Shown here: one piece after another, positions 27,901 through 36,049 of the stretch
Numbering within the stretch: position 1 is the stretch's first letter
Layout: the number at the start of each line of letters is the position of its first letter
DNA from: Balneolaceae bacterium
Lineage (GTDB): Bacteria; Bacteroidota; Rhodothermia; Balneolales; Balneolaceae
Assembly: GCA_009711805.1 (NCBI GenBank)
Contig: VEMX01000008.1
Location: 54,502-118,501, forward strand
Direction of reading: 5' to 3'
DNA length: 64,000 bases
Made by a program: the position numbers and the translations under genes
The notes under the pieces: generated by a model
Told to the model about the DNA's origin: nothing
The model's database searches: none
What the model saw: the letters and a program-made list of their open reading frames with translations, nothing else

Positions 27901-28088
27901 TTAACCCCAGGCAATGGACTTTGGTCATCGCCAGCCAGAACTGTTCCTGTAACTGTAACATCTTGTGCCATTGCCGGAACAGTTCCTATTAACAGGATCA
28001 AAGCAAGACAGACAGCTGCCAAACTCCCCCTTAGCAAGGTGTTTTTTGCAAAGCAAGATTTAACTCGAGCATCGTATTTATCTTTCAT
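24915..28088 (-). CDS. SusC/RagA-family TonB-linked outer-membrane transporter
   Basis: A 1057-residue outer-membrane importer. A signal peptide ends near VPAMAQ, an N-terminal carboxypeptidase-regulatory-like domain (VTGTVLAGDDQSPLPGVNI) is followed by a plug (ANLLQGKIAGVNVSPTSGGP, SRITIRGASSLNGNNQPLYV and VLKGAGAAALYGARARDGV), then a long beta-barrel with a C-terminal aromatic residue. It works with the SusD next to it to import oligosaccharides using TonB energy. The 428-bp upstream gap carries a LacI-type operator at 28296-28309, so it is probably repressed by the local LacI protein. Confidence 0.95.
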   Translation of the reverse strand: MKDKYDARVKSCFAKNTLLRGSLAAVCLALILLIGTVPAMAQDVTVTGTVLAGDDQSPLPGVNILEVGTERGTTTDFDGEFTLKVSSSEASLRFTFVGFTTKVVELNGRTDITVILELGTQALDNVVVTALGLERQAKALGYSVTEVESEDLVKATETNAANLLQGKIAGVNVSPTSGGPGASSRITIRGASSLNGNNQPLYVIDGVPIDNSNLGSAGMWGGFDGGDGISSINPEDIDNISVLKGAGAAALYGARARDGVVVITTKSGSRSNPGTTINVNSTVTFQDAIVGFTDYQDQYGQGVLGEKPQTQQQALDTGLNSWGAPLDGSQVIQFDGETRAYASQGDQLDNFYRTGIATKNSLSLSGGSETSSYYFSSTYSNSESIVPNSGLEKVSLTLRGSQSTGKFNMDVKANYVDESANNRPWLSDSPGNANFAVAILPPNINLSSLKNNYMTEDGQENNWQSANPFVNNPYWVINQYDTDDSKRRMIGHVNLQYELSNWLSLSGRTGLDWYTLRRTNFTPWGTSYRPGGDMSENEFRVLENTTDILLNIERQLTSSISIKSTLGGTVSYRKNETVGIFGRTFKVPKLKTISNMADISPNYGFSEKQVNSLYGSADIAYNDYLFLSVTGRNDWSSTLPEDNNSFFYPSISTSFIFTEALGDQSPSWMSFGKVRASWAEVGSDTNPYQLNLAYNILSFTHQGQSTAAIANNNIPLATLKPTSTKELELGFDVRFLDDRLSLDMTWYDRQTNDQILSTTVSNTTGYGSRVINAGQLDNTGIELLLTAVPVFSRDLLWETSLNYSRNKSEVVELAGEQQALLLAQSRTQNATITATIGQEYGTIRGFKYRRDANGKIIHENGLPLQSEEQVILGKGTPDWTAGWSNTVSYKSWSLNTLVGIHWGGQMYSGTNSYAYGAGLHKNTLEGRADCDQGGSPYSPCYVAEGVDVGGGDNTTAVLPSAYYSQIASKITEEFVYDANFIKLRQLQLSYQLPESILAEIPVRSASFSITGRNLLYFYNSVPNVDPESSINRGNAQGLELAGVPGARSFGFSIDIGF

Positions 28089-28295
28089 AATTATATATTT
28101 TTTTTGTTAGAGTGACTTTCGGCAGGTAATACAAGCCAACTTTTCGATGTATCCTCTGCCATTTCTTCTAAACATTATTTTATCTATCCTTATCAGGTTT
28201 TTCTGTACCGCCCACTTAGGTATGCGATCGTACTGAATTTGATACTTTTCTAAATAAACTAGGATTCTGTCATATAGCAAGAAGCGTACTTAGTT

Positions 28296-28309
28296 TGGAA
28301 CCGCTCCCA
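28296..28309. promoter_or_regulatory. LacI-type operator upstream of susC
   Basis: TGGAACCGCTCCCA, a 14-bp near-palindrome with a central CG, about 210 bp upstream of the susC start. It differs from the site before lacI (19945) at two positions. The remainder of the 28089-28516 gap shows no other feature. Confidence 0.55.
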
Positions 28310-28516
28310 CAACAAAAAATGCCTTTTGCAGAACATAGAGACTGATCCTGGCAAAGAGATGAGACTTTACTGCCAAAATCGGGAACTTAAAATAAAGAAG
28401 AAATAGCGGTAGCTATCAGCATACAGATACACACTACATTCCGGGCCCTCCATGTGAAACCGGGATCCAAAAAAAGTGATTCGTATTTGCCATTCCCAGG
28501 GTGAGGTATAGAATTC

Positions 28517-29557
28517 TTACTCTTTAATCTTCTCCCCTTCATATACAGCAGCATCTCTTCTTTCAAGCTCTTTCCAAATGGAGGCTGCTGCTCCTAAAAT
28601 AGCTATATTTTTCTCTGACAGGTCTGAAGTTAAAACATCCACTTTATTTTTAAATATGTCCAAAAGGTGTTTTTCCATATTCTGTTTAGCTGGTTCTAAA
28701 ATAAGGGAGCCCGCTTTTGCCAATCCCCCCGAAATGACTATAGCCTCCGGGTTGAGGCATGCAACCATATCTGCAAGTTTTAACCCCAGAATTTGCCCGG
28801 TGTACTCAAAAGCTTCGAGCGCAACCTTATCGCCGGCAAGAGCAGCTTGAGTGATTTCCCTGGCATCCAGGTCTTTATCTGTAATATTTCTGAGGGTGCT
28901 GGTTAACCCATTTTCTGCTAACAGCTCATGAACAGTAGTGACAATTCCCGGAGCTGACACATAGGTTTCCACACATCCAGTGCGGCCACAGGAACACTCA
29001 CGCCCATTGTGAAAAACAGTAGTGTGTCCAATTTCACCGGCATGGCCTTGCTTTCCCATTACCAGCTCACCATTTACAACAATCCCGCAACCAAGCCCGG
29101 TGCCTAAGGTAATAGACACAAAGTTCTCCATACCCTTGGCCACTCCGTATAACAATTCTCCTAATGCAGAAGCATTTGCATCATTTACAAGAATCGCAGG
29201 TAAATTTGTGTATTCCTCAAACACTTCTACAATGGGAACATGATTATCCCATTCCAGATTAGAAGCACTTTCAATAGTACCATCACGTGTATTACCGGTA
29301 GGAGCACCTATACCTATACCCCTCAGGTTTAGTGGTTTATCAAGTGAAGACTGTAACTCCTGGATATGACTTAGCAGTTCCTTAAAAAATTGTTGATACC
29401 TTATTGAAGAGTTAGTGGGAATTATATCGTAAGCCAGAAGATCACCTTCTTTGGTGACCAATCCGAACTTTGTATACGTCCCGCCCAAGTCTACGCCTAC
29501 CACACCATCTTGCATCCTAAATTCTATTTTATCCTTAATTTTTCTGAGTGCATTCAC
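28517..29557 (-). CDS. ROK-family sugar kinase
   Basis: A 346-residue ROK protein without an N-terminal HTH, hence a kinase rather than a repressor. Motifs are VGVDLGGTYTKFGLVTKEG for phosphate binding, LVNDANASALGE with the catalytic Asp, GTGLGCGIVVNGE, and the zinc motif CSCGRTGCVE. Members phosphorylate glucose, GlcNAc or ManNAc. Next to susCD and nagB the likely reaction is GlcNAc (or glucosamine) to its 6-phosphate. A perfect-looking LacI operator lies 48-61 bp upstream of the start. Confidence 0.88.
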   Translation of the reverse strand: MNALRKIKDKIEFRMQDGVVGVDLGGTYTKFGLVTKEGDLLAYDIIPTNSSIRYQQFFKELLSHIQELQSSLDKPLNLRGIGIGAPTGNTRDGTIESASNLEWDNHVPIVEVFEEYTNLPAILVNDANASALGELLYGVAKGMENFVSITLGTGLGCGIVVNGELVMGKQGHAGEIGHTTVFHNGRECSCGRTGCVETYVSAPGIVTTVHELLAENGLTSTLRNITDKDLDAREITQAALAGDKVALEAFEYTGQILGLKLADMVACLNPEAIVISGGLAKAGSLILEPAKQNMEKHLLDIFKNKVDVLTSDLSEKNIAILGAAASIWKELERRDAAVYEGEKIKE

Positions 29558-29604
29558 TTATTTATGTTACTATTTTCGAGACTACTCTTCTATAGTAAAC
29601 CTGA

Positions 29605-29618
29605 TGGAAACGATTCCA
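29605..29618. promoter_or_regulatory. LacI-type operator upstream of the ROK kinase
   Basis: TGGAAACGATTCCA is palindromic at 12 of 14 positions with a central CG, the best of the three sites. It is placed 48-61 bp upstream of the kinase start, where a repressor would block the promoter of the kinase-susCD-nagB run. Confidence 0.7.
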
Positions 29619-29940
29619 AAGTTCATATATCTTCCCTGAAAGCCGTGCAAATATAGCTGAATAAAGCCGTACAAAACAATAGAATTTGTGCTTTCTTGGC
29701 TATACAAACCTTACCGTAACTTACTTGGCGGTTTTTTAATACCCCAGTATTTAACAACTATTGTTATTGAGTGTTGCCTTTTTCACCTCCTTCCTCTTTC
29801 TCTTTTTGCCACATAGTAAAATGTATCCTAAGGTTTTGAAGAGTAAATGAAGGAAGACATCGCCACCCGATTAAAGCATTTGAACCGACACCCTAAGCAA
29901 CTTTAAATAAATCACAAAAGAGACCCATAATTACGATACT

Positions 29941-30123
29941 GTGTATCTGGCATTAAAAAGAAGATCAGGTATCTCCCGGATAGCTTTAACAAATGAATCA
30001 GTCTCTGTTTTTGTTGAATTCGAAGAGAATCAAAATATTGCAGAAAGAACCTTTCCCACTAGCTTAGCTGCTTACTCCAAATTTAAAAAGAAATATAAAA
30101 ATGACTATCCAATCCATTCTTAA
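29941..30123 (+). CDS. Small hypothetical protein
   Basis: A 60-codon frame with a GTG start that overlaps the start of the cupin gene by 23 bp. The product is basic and has two short strands (ALTNESVSVFVEF) and a Lys/Tyr-rich C-terminus. No family is recognised. Overlap with a real downstream gene supports translation coupling, but the frame could be fortuitous. Confidence 0.3.
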   Translation: MYLALKRRSGISRIALTNESVSVFVEFEENQNIAERTFPTSLAAYSKFKKKYKNDYPIHS

Positions 30124-30400
30124 TCAACTTGAAGACTCCCGCAATCCGGTTGCCAAATCTTTTCACACTCAAGGTCAGTTCAAAGTACTGATCTTCGGTT
30201 TCAAAAAAGGAATGAAATTACAGGATCATAAATCCCATCACCCTACAAAGTTACTTGTGATCTCAGGCGATATCATGTATCACCAAAACCAAAAAGAAAC
30301 AAGACTTAAACAATACGATGAGATTGACATTCCTGCAGAAATTACTCATTCTGTGGGCGCAATAGACGACAGCCTCGTGCTCCTTACACAAGGAGAATAA
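30101..30400 (+). CDS. Small cupin-domain protein
   Basis: A 99-residue single cupin: FKVLIFGFKKGMKLQDHKSHHPTKLLVISGDI supplies the first metal motif (His61 or His62 region) and ITHSVGAIDDSLVLLTQ the second, degenerate one. It is likely a cytoplasmic metal-binding sensor or stabilising protein. The C-terminus is short, so only the core barrel is present. No specific substrate. Confidence 0.7.
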   Translation: MTIQSILNQLEDSRNPVAKSFHTQGQFKVLIFGFKKGMKLQDHKSHHPTKLLVISGDIMYHQNQKETRLKQYDEIDIPAEITHSVGAIDDSLVLLTQGE

Positions 30401-30476
30401 TGAAATTTGTGGCTCACTGTTTTAACTCACATTATCGAACTGCAGGTATTGCAACCAGGATGCAATTGGAGCATTT

Positions 30477-30590
30477 GTGAAGGAAACACCGGAAGAAATA
30501 CTTCAGCTGGAACAGTATATTGTAGTATTCTGCCTTGGCGGAGCTATTGCGGGAACGATTATAGCAGGTGCACTTGTGTGGACCATCTGA
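30477..30590 (+). CDS. Possible 37-residue single-span membrane peptide
   Basis: From GTG 30477 a 37-codon frame gives an acidic N-terminus (KETPEEILQLEQY) followed by one strongly hydrophobic helix with GxxxG spacing (LGGAIAGTIIAG), ending at TGA. It lies between the cupin and DinB genes. The frame is open upstream without a better start, so it may be a relic. Low confidence. Confidence 0.25.
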   Translation: MKETPEEILQLEQYIVVFCLGGAIAGTIIAGALVWTI

Positions 30591-30655
30591 GAAAGAAAAA
30601 TCCTTGACAGCATCCACTACAATTCGTTTTATTTATTCATCACAATCCATTTTTT

Positions 30656-31177
30656 ATGAATTTTTCCCTTTCAGATGCCATCCCTGTCCTAAAACATACT
30701 CCCCATGTTTTACACCTCTTGTTACATGATTTACCTGACCAATGGGTCGATAACAATGAGGGAGATAATACCTGGAGCCCTTATGATATTGTAGGACACT
30801 TAATCCACGGTGAAAAAACCGACTGGATTGTTCGAACCAAAATTATCCTGGAACAAAAAGACACCCCTTTTGCTTCTTTCGACCGTTTTGCCCAATTCGA
30901 AGCCTCCAAAGGCAAAGACCTTTCCCAATTACTGGATGAATTCAGGGAACTGAGAAAAAAAAACCTTGATACCTTAGAAAGCATGAACCTCACCAAAGCT
31001 GACCTGGAGAAAACCGGCATGCATCCTGAATTAGGAGAAGTTACATTAAAACAACTGCTGGCCACATGGGTAGTCCACGACCTGGGACATATAAGGCAGG
31101 TAGCCCGGGTGATGGCTAAGCAGTACAAGCATGAGGTAGGCCCCTGGGCACAATACTTATCGGTAGTGCATGAATAA
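30656..31177 (+). CDS. DinB-family protein
   Basis: A 173-residue four-helix DinB fold. The metal-type histidines are visible in DIVGHLIHGEKTDW and in the late WVVHDLGHIRQVARVM. DinB-like proteins act as thiol-dependent transferases (bacillithiol, mycothiol or similar) or remain uncharacterised. No thiol-specific partner gene is seen nearby. Family sure, substrate not. Confidence 0.85.
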   Translation: MNFSLSDAIPVLKHTPHVLHLLLHDLPDQWVDNNEGDNTWSPYDIVGHLIHGEKTDWIVRTKIILEQKDTPFASFDRFAQFEASKGKDLSQLLDEFRELRKKNLDTLESMNLTKADLEKTGMHPELGEVTLKQLLATWVVHDLGHIRQVARVMAKQYKHEVGPWAQYLSVVHE

Positions 31178-31226
31178 CATCCTTTTTCTAAACCTCCAAG
31201 GTTTATATTGGTCCTTATTTCATCTT

Positions 31227-32015
31227 CTAAAACAACCTTTCAAAAGACTGGTCGTCTTCTACTCTGGCTATGGTCTGTTCCAGGTAAGGGGCTATTGAAC
31301 CGTGGATAAAATTCCCCATGCTAATTCGCCTGACTCCCAATTTGCGAAGGGTTTTAAAATCAGGAAGACCGGGCATACACATCACATTTACAGGGAGGGA
31401 GGTTGCAGCAACCACTGCTTGTATATCACCCTCATCAATAATGCATGGGATAAAAATGCCATCAGCCCCTGAATCTTTAAATGTGGAGATACGGCCCAGG
31501 GTTTCTTCTAACGGCTGGTTGACTCCAACTAAGAAAGGATCCGTCCTTATATTCAAAAACATATCAATGCTATTCTCTGCCAAGTCCTCTTTAATAGTAG
31601 ATATTATATCAGCAAAATCTCCGGTATCACTCAATCCCCGATCCCTATTCACCACAATGGAATCTTCAATGTTAATTCCGGCTACTCCTAATTTGGCAAG
31701 CTGTGTAATGTGATGTATGATTTCAGATGGCTCTCTGCTGTACCCTCCCTCTATATCCACAGAAAGCGGAACTGAAATATTGTCTATAAGCCGCTCCACT
31801 ATATATTTGAGTTCAGGGAATGTCATTTCTTCTCCATCCTCGTACCCCAGCATCTGTGCAATGGCCGCACTTGATGTCCCCAGAGCTTTGAACCCATGCT
31901 TTTCAAACATCCGGGCGCTGGGCACATCCCAAACATTCCCTATAATAAGCGGTGCGCCTTCCTGGTGTAATTTAACAAATTCTTGATATGTGCTCATCAT
32001 CTTTTGTTTTGACAT
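31227..32015 (-). CDS. Isocitrate lyase/PEP mutase superfamily protein
   Basis: A 262-residue TIM-barrel protein. Landmarks are GNVWDVPSARMFEKHGFKAL, SVDIEGGYS (Asp87 and Glu89, the metal-site acids) and INIEDS (Glu117). The KKCGH signature of isocitrate lyase is absent, and the length fits the PEP mutase/oxaloacetate-decarboxylase-like subgroup. It likely cleaves or rearranges a small 2-oxo or phosphono acid; the exact reaction cannot be told. It lies 22 bp downstream of ada on the same strand. Confidence 0.82.
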   Translation of the reverse strand: MSKQKMMSTYQEFVKLHQEGAPLIIGNVWDVPSARMFEKHGFKALGTSSAAIAQMLGYEDGEEMTFPELKYIVERLIDNISVPLSVDIEGGYSREPSEIIHHITQLAKLGVAGINIEDSIVVNRDRGLSDTGDFADIISTIKEDLAENSIDMFLNIRTDPFLVGVNQPLEETLGRISTFKDSGADGIFIPCIIDEGDIQAVVAATSLPVNVMCMPGLPDFKTLRKLGVRRISMGNFIHGSIAPYLEQTIARVEDDQSFERLF

Positions 32016-32037
32016 TAATATCCCTTCCCGGATAGTG

Positions 32038-33093
32038 TTATTTCTCTAAGTGTGTCTGTTCTAAATTCAATAAATATTTTTTACGCCATAATCCGCCCCC
32101 GTAGCCGGTTAGTGAGCCATCACTCCCAATTACCCGGTGGCATGGAATCATAACCGCGATTCTGTTATCCCCATTGGCCCGGGCCACTGCCCGTACTGCT
32201 TTTACATTACCAATATTGCGGGCCTGTACTTTGTACGATCGTGTGGCCCCATAGGGAATATGTTGCAGCTCTTCCCATACTTTCTGCTGAAATGTGCTTC
32301 CGGACAACTCCAGAGGCACAGAAAAATGCCGGCGTTCTCCTTCAAAATATTCTTGCATCTGCCGGGCAGCCATTTCCGTTATTTCTGTTGAGCCGGGTAC
32401 AAAACTGCATTTAAGATATTTCCTTAGCCGCTTGAGTTGTGTTTCCAACATCCGCCGATCCACAAATTCCAGCAGACACAATCCCTCTTTGGTAGCTCCT
32501 GCCAGCATCGGTCCCAGGGGTGTTGTTATGCGGTTCAGATGAACCATCGGGGTATCCTTTCCTTTGCTTACCGGCTTGCCTACCATCTCTTTAATGGCAT
32601 CTCTGAAACCACTCAATGATTCATAGCCATGGCTGTATGCTACCTGGGTGGTGTCCTCTCCGTGCTTAATCTGTCCCAGGGCTTTGCCCAGCCTCCTCGA
32701 CCGCACATAGCTGTGAAAAGTCATACCATGATGTTTTTTGAACCAGCGCCGCAAACGGTTAGGGTTAATCCCCTCCTCCCTGATATCCTGATCGGTCCAC
32801 TTATGAGTGAGGTCCGCTTCCACTTTCGTCAAAATCTGATCTATCCATTCCGGAGTTTCTCCCTTTTCACGGAGAGGCTTACAACGTTTACAGGGGCGGT
32901 ATCCGGCATCCAGTGCTTGCTTTGGATTGCTAAAAAACTCAACATTCTCTCGTTTGGGTTTACGTGCAGGGCATACCGGGCGACAAAAGATCCCCGTGGT
33001 TTTCACTCCTACAATAAAGATTCCTTCGAAGCTTTCATCTTTATTGATTAAAGCGCGATACATTTTCTGTTCTGAAGGTAATTGCTGTAACAT
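32038..33093 (-). CDS. ada: Ada: methylphosphotriester/O6-alkylguanine methyltransferase and activator
   Basis: A 351-residue adaptive-response protein. The N-terminal Ada zinc domain holds Cys37, Cys41, Cys68 and Cys71 (CRPVCPARKP and RPCKRCKP). An AraC-type helix-turn-helix follows (about residues 85-185, LRRWFKKHHGMTFHSYVR). The C-terminal methyltransferase carries the acceptor Cys318 in IPCHRVIG. It repairs alkylated DNA and, once methylated on an N-terminal Cys, activates its own regulon. The PEP-mutase-like gene directly downstream is probably co-transcribed. Confidence 0.95.
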   Translation of the reverse strand: MLQQLPSEQKMYRALINKDESFEGIFIVGVKTTGIFCRPVCPARKPKRENVEFFSNPKQALDAGYRPCKRCKPLREKGETPEWIDQILTKVEADLTHKWTDQDIREEGINPNRLRRWFKKHHGMTFHSYVRSRRLGKALGQIKHGEDTTQVAYSHGYESLSGFRDAIKEMVGKPVSKGKDTPMVHLNRITTPLGPMLAGATKEGLCLLEFVDRRMLETQLKRLRKYLKCSFVPGSTEITEMAARQMQEYFEGERRHFSVPLELSGSTFQQKVWEELQHIPYGATRSYKVQARNIGNVKAVRAVARANGDNRIAVMIPCHRVIGSDGSLTGYGGGLWRKKYLLNLEQTHLEK

Positions 33094-33254
33094 AAAACTC
33101 TATTTCGTTCTCTTCGGTTAATCGCTAAACAATATACCGGACAGCCTATCAATCATTCTACCGATAAATTATCAGTGATTTTTTACACTTGGGAATCAAT
33201 TATTTCAGTATGTTTTATGTAAAATCTCTTCATAAACATATATCCTGTTGAGAC

Positions 33255-34076
33255 TTGTCATCAGATCAATCATATATCTTCTCGCGGAAGCTATCCGATG
33301 TTGGCAATATTGAGATCTTGCATGCTCATTATCACAATCATCATTTTGCCCGGCACACCCACGACTTTTATACTATGGGTATTATAGAGCAGGGCTGTAT
33401 GGGATTTCATCATGAAAATGGCACATACTTGGTACCGCCCGGTTCCATAAGTCTCGTTAATCCCGGAACCATGCATACCGGATATCCACAAGCAGAACAA
33501 GGATGGACTTACCGGAATTTCTTTATTGATCCTTCGATTTTTCAGGAGATCATGACTCTCACCACAGGTACAGAAATTGTACCTCATTTCCCTTATCCCG
33601 TTATTACAGACACACAAATTTCGAAGCTGTTGATAAAAGCCCATATTTCGTTGGAATCATCGCCCATTCGGCTTGAACGTGAAACCCTTTTATATGAAGC
33701 TCTATCACTGCTGATCCGGAAATATGCCACCGCCAAAGTTCTTGGGCAAGAACCCACTATTTGTCATCCGGGAATTCGACGTGCATGTAACCTGATTGAA
33801 GATACTTATCAAAAAGACCTTTCCCTCGATGACCTGGCAGAAGCAGCAAACCTAAGCCGATATCATTTTCTCAGAACATTCCGCAAACAAACCGGGCTTT
33901 CACCCCATACATATCTGTTACAGGTACGTGCTAACCGGGCTAAACAACACCTTAGCGGTGGTGCCACCATATCAGAAACAGCTCTCAATTGTGGATTCTG
34001 CGATCAAAGCCATCTGACCCGGCGCTTTAAAAAAATTTATGGCATTACACCCGGTCGTTTTTTGGCTGGTCTTTAG
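33255..34076 (+). CDS. AraC-family regulator with N-terminal cupin
   Basis: A 273-residue AraC-type activator. Residues ~15-115 form a cupin ligand domain (HAHYHNHHFARHTHDFYTMG, VPPGSISLVNPGTMHTGYP). The C-terminal ~100 residues hold two HTHs (LSLDDLAEAANLSRYHFLRTF and ETALNCGFCDQSHLTRRFKK). Translation probably starts at TTG 33255, since there is no ATG before the cupin. It is divergent from ada and lies just upstream of a decayed decarboxylase gene, whose intact ancestor it may have regulated. Confidence 0.85.
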   Translation: MSSDQSYIFSRKLSDVGNIEILHAHYHNHHFARHTHDFYTMGIIEQGCMGFHHENGTYLVPPGSISLVNPGTMHTGYPQAEQGWTYRNFFIDPSIFQEIMTLTTGTEIVPHFPYPVITDTQISKLLIKAHISLESSPIRLERETLLYEALSLLIRKYATAKVLGQEPTICHPGIRRACNLIEDTYQKDLSLDDLAEAANLSRYHFLRTFRKQTGLSPHTYLLQVRANRAKQHLSGGATISETALNCGFCDQSHLTRRFKKIYGITPGRFLAGL

Positions 34077-34157
34077 AACCGCAATATTCTTCAAGATCAG
34101 CCTCTGTTGGTCCATTAGTTTTCGGTCACCCAACCATTCACTGAACGAAAACCAAGC

Positions 34158-34717
34158 ATGAGTACTCCCTCTTCTTCAAATACACAGACCGGCGATATGC
34201 CAGTAGCCGAATTACGCACCTATCTTAAACAGCTTACTGAATGGGCGGTCAACTATTTTTCGACTATTGAACAGAGAAATGTTTTACCTGACATCAAACC
34301 GGGAGAAACGCTGAGAAAACTTCCACAAGAAGCACCGGAAACTGGTTTAAAAATGAGTGATATACTGCACGAGTTCGAATCCACATTTCTCTGGCTAAAC
34401 AATTTAGGCAATGGATTGATGAACAAAGTGATTTTGAACGCCTGGCTCCTGTTTCTTTAAGTACCATTTGTTTCAGGGCATGCCCAAGAAGGGTTAAGGA
34501 TGATGAAACACTCAATCGCCTGAACATGCAATTAATGAACCTAATCAATACCTCGGGCCAGGCATATATCTCGCACACAAAAATTGACGGAGTTTTCATG
34601 CTTCGTCTGGTTATAAGCGGACTTCGCACACAAAAACAGCATATTGAACAGTTCCAGGAATTACTGGTGGAAAAACTACAAATGGTTGTTCTGAAACAAA
34701 GTTCTGTAAATGGTTAA
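34158..34717 (+). pseudogene. Group II PLP-dependent decarboxylase with internal deletion
   Basis: The first ~75 codons match the N-terminus of aromatic-amino-acid/glutamate-type PLP decarboxylases (ELRTYLKQLTEWAVNYF, ILHEFES). At about 34381 the frame changes and the sequence continues as the family's C-terminus: LAKQFRQWIDEQSDFERLAP, STICFRACP and SGQAYISHTKIDGVFMLRL, to the stop at 34717. Some 290 central residues, including the PLP lysine, are missing. Gene decay by internal deletion is the simplest reading; an assembly error is possible. Confidence 0.75.
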
Positions 34718-34846
34718 TTGTATCAAATAACAGACTCTGCTGGTTCTTGCTTCTAATCTGTATTTTTTGCTAATTCAGATTATTAATCTGCACTTCATTT
34801 ATATAAACGGATGTGTTGTGCAATCTTCCCAATACCATCAACCGCT

Positions 34847-35365
34847 ATGGCCAAATGTGATCTTACCGAGGCTATTGAAAATGCCGCTATAGAATATCTA
34901 AAAGGATTGCTTATAAACAGGATTATGAAATTGCTTGGAAGGCGGGCAGCATTAGCTCTTGCAACATTATTGGGTGGAGCAATTGCTGATGGCCCTCTAC
35001 CAATCGGTGATATTATCGGATTGTTAATATCCATCGGAATTGCAATATGGACGTTATGGGATATAGCTGCTCTGGTACGAAAAGTAGTAGATGCCTGGAG
35101 AGCAAATATTTGGGATGCCATGCGTAACCGTTTAGCTCAATATTTGCTTAAAATTGATCCCGACATTATGGATTGCCTGGATGAAAAACCTGAATGCTGC
35201 CTGCTGGTTATCCGAAAAGCTGGTAAAATACTAACGGATTGGGTAAAAGGATTGCGTCCGGGCTGGAAGAAAGGCAGCGCCCTTAAAGCAGGAGCTCAAT
35301 TCAGTAAACAATTCAAAAAAATAAAAAAAGAATTAGCTGATCCATTACAGGAATGCTGTTCATAA
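34847..35365 (+). CDS. Unknown protein with toxin-like membrane hairpin
   Basis: From ATG 34847 the product has 172 residues. A hydrophobic hairpin at about residues 38-82 contains ALALATLLGGAIADGPLPIGD followed by a second helix (IIGLLISIGIAIWTLW). A DGPLPIGD turn between hydrophobic helices is frequent ahead of polymorphic-toxin domains, which I offer as a family memory, not a proven match. The basic C-terminal half has paired cysteines (PECCLL, QECCS). The earlier in-frame ATG at 34811 would add a short Cys/Pro leader. It starts a run of three small genes. Confidence 0.55.
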   Translation: MAKCDLTEAIENAAIEYLKGLLINRIMKLLGRRAALALATLLGGAIADGPLPIGDIIGLLISIGIAIWTLWDIAALVRKVVDAWRANIWDAMRNRLAQYLLKIDPDIMDCLDEKPECCLLVIRKAGKILTDWVKGLRPGWKKGSALKAGAQFSKQFKKIKKELADPLQECCS

Positions 35366-35383
35366 TTACTAAAACTTCAAACT

Positions 35384-35659
35384 ATGCCTTCTTCCAGAGA
35401 CGATATAGAAACCTATATTCTTGGCAAATTAAAGTCGGTATTTTCTGAATATCCAGAGCCTTTAACCCCTCAAACAACGTTTAAGAAAATATACAGTAAA
35501 ATTGATCTTGATTTAGTCGACCTCGGGTTCGTAATGGATATTGAAGATGAAATGGAAGTTGAAATTTCCCCGGATGATGCTGATGCCATTGACAAAGGTG
35601 ATATTGCAGGATTGATTGATTTTATTGAGCAAAAACAACAAACTTCATCAAGCCAGTAA
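35384..35659 (+). CDS. Acyl-carrier-protein-like protein without the carrier serine
   Basis: A 91-residue acidic four-helix protein. IDLDLVDLGFVMDIEDEMEVEIS lines up with the helix-2 region of acyl carrier proteins (DSLDxVELVMALEEEF), and a DAIDKGDIAGLIDFIE segment follows as in ACP helix 4. The residue at the phosphopantetheine serine is Asp under either plausible alignment, so it cannot be primed. It begins 18 bp after the putative hairpin protein and 52 bp before the next small gene, so a shared role is likely: perhaps a structural or immunity-like partner. Confidence 0.65.
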   Translation: MPSSRDDIETYILGKLKSVFSEYPEPLTPQTTFKKIYSKIDLDLVDLGFVMDIEDEMEVEISPDDADAIDKGDIAGLIDFIEQKQQTSSSQ

Positions 35660-35711
35660 AACCATACTGTAGTTACAGGCTTTTCAGCTTGATTAATCAC
35701 ATCTTATTGAT

Positions 35712-36044
35712 ATGACAACTGAAATTGGTGTCGTTTACTACCGCATCAAGCCAAATACTGATGAATTAGAAGCAACATGGTATGCCTCTCACCTTCAACA
35801 AAAGAAAACCGGATCCGGTATAGCCAAAGGTGATACATCGAATGGTTATCCGGGTGCATATACTGTTACTTATTTCAGTCCTGATGGGAACAAACCGGTC
35901 ATCTTTGTTCTAAACATCAAAAAGTCAGGTTCTATATATGAACTCAGCTGGAGTAAAGAAGAACATGTATTATTTGTTGGGGTAGGCATCGAAACATCCG
36001 ATGGACTTGTGGCCGGATGGAGACCTGTTGATATTAATAGCTGA
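35712..36044 (+). CDS. Conserved hypothetical beta-rich protein
   Basis: A 110-residue protein with no signal peptide. The pattern GVVYYRIKPNTDELEATWYAS, then GAYTVTYFSPDG, LNIKKSGSIYELSW and GVGIETSDGLVAGWRPV suggests one beta-barrel or sandwich of about eight strands, a lipocalin-like shape I have seen in uncharacterised bacterial proteins. No catalytic motif. It is third in a same-strand run with a hairpin protein and an ACP-like protein. Confidence 0.6.
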   Translation: MTTEIGVVYYRIKPNTDELEATWYASHLQQKKTGSGIAKGDTSNGYPGAYTVTYFSPDGNKPVIFVLNIKKSGSIYELSWSKEEHVLFVGVGIETSDGLVAGWRPVDINS

Positions 36045-36049
36045 TACAT

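Noticed and set aside
34847..36044. Reading the ACP-like gene as a polyketide or fatty-acid carrier
   Set aside because: No serine for phosphopantetheine and no ketosynthase or transferase nearby.
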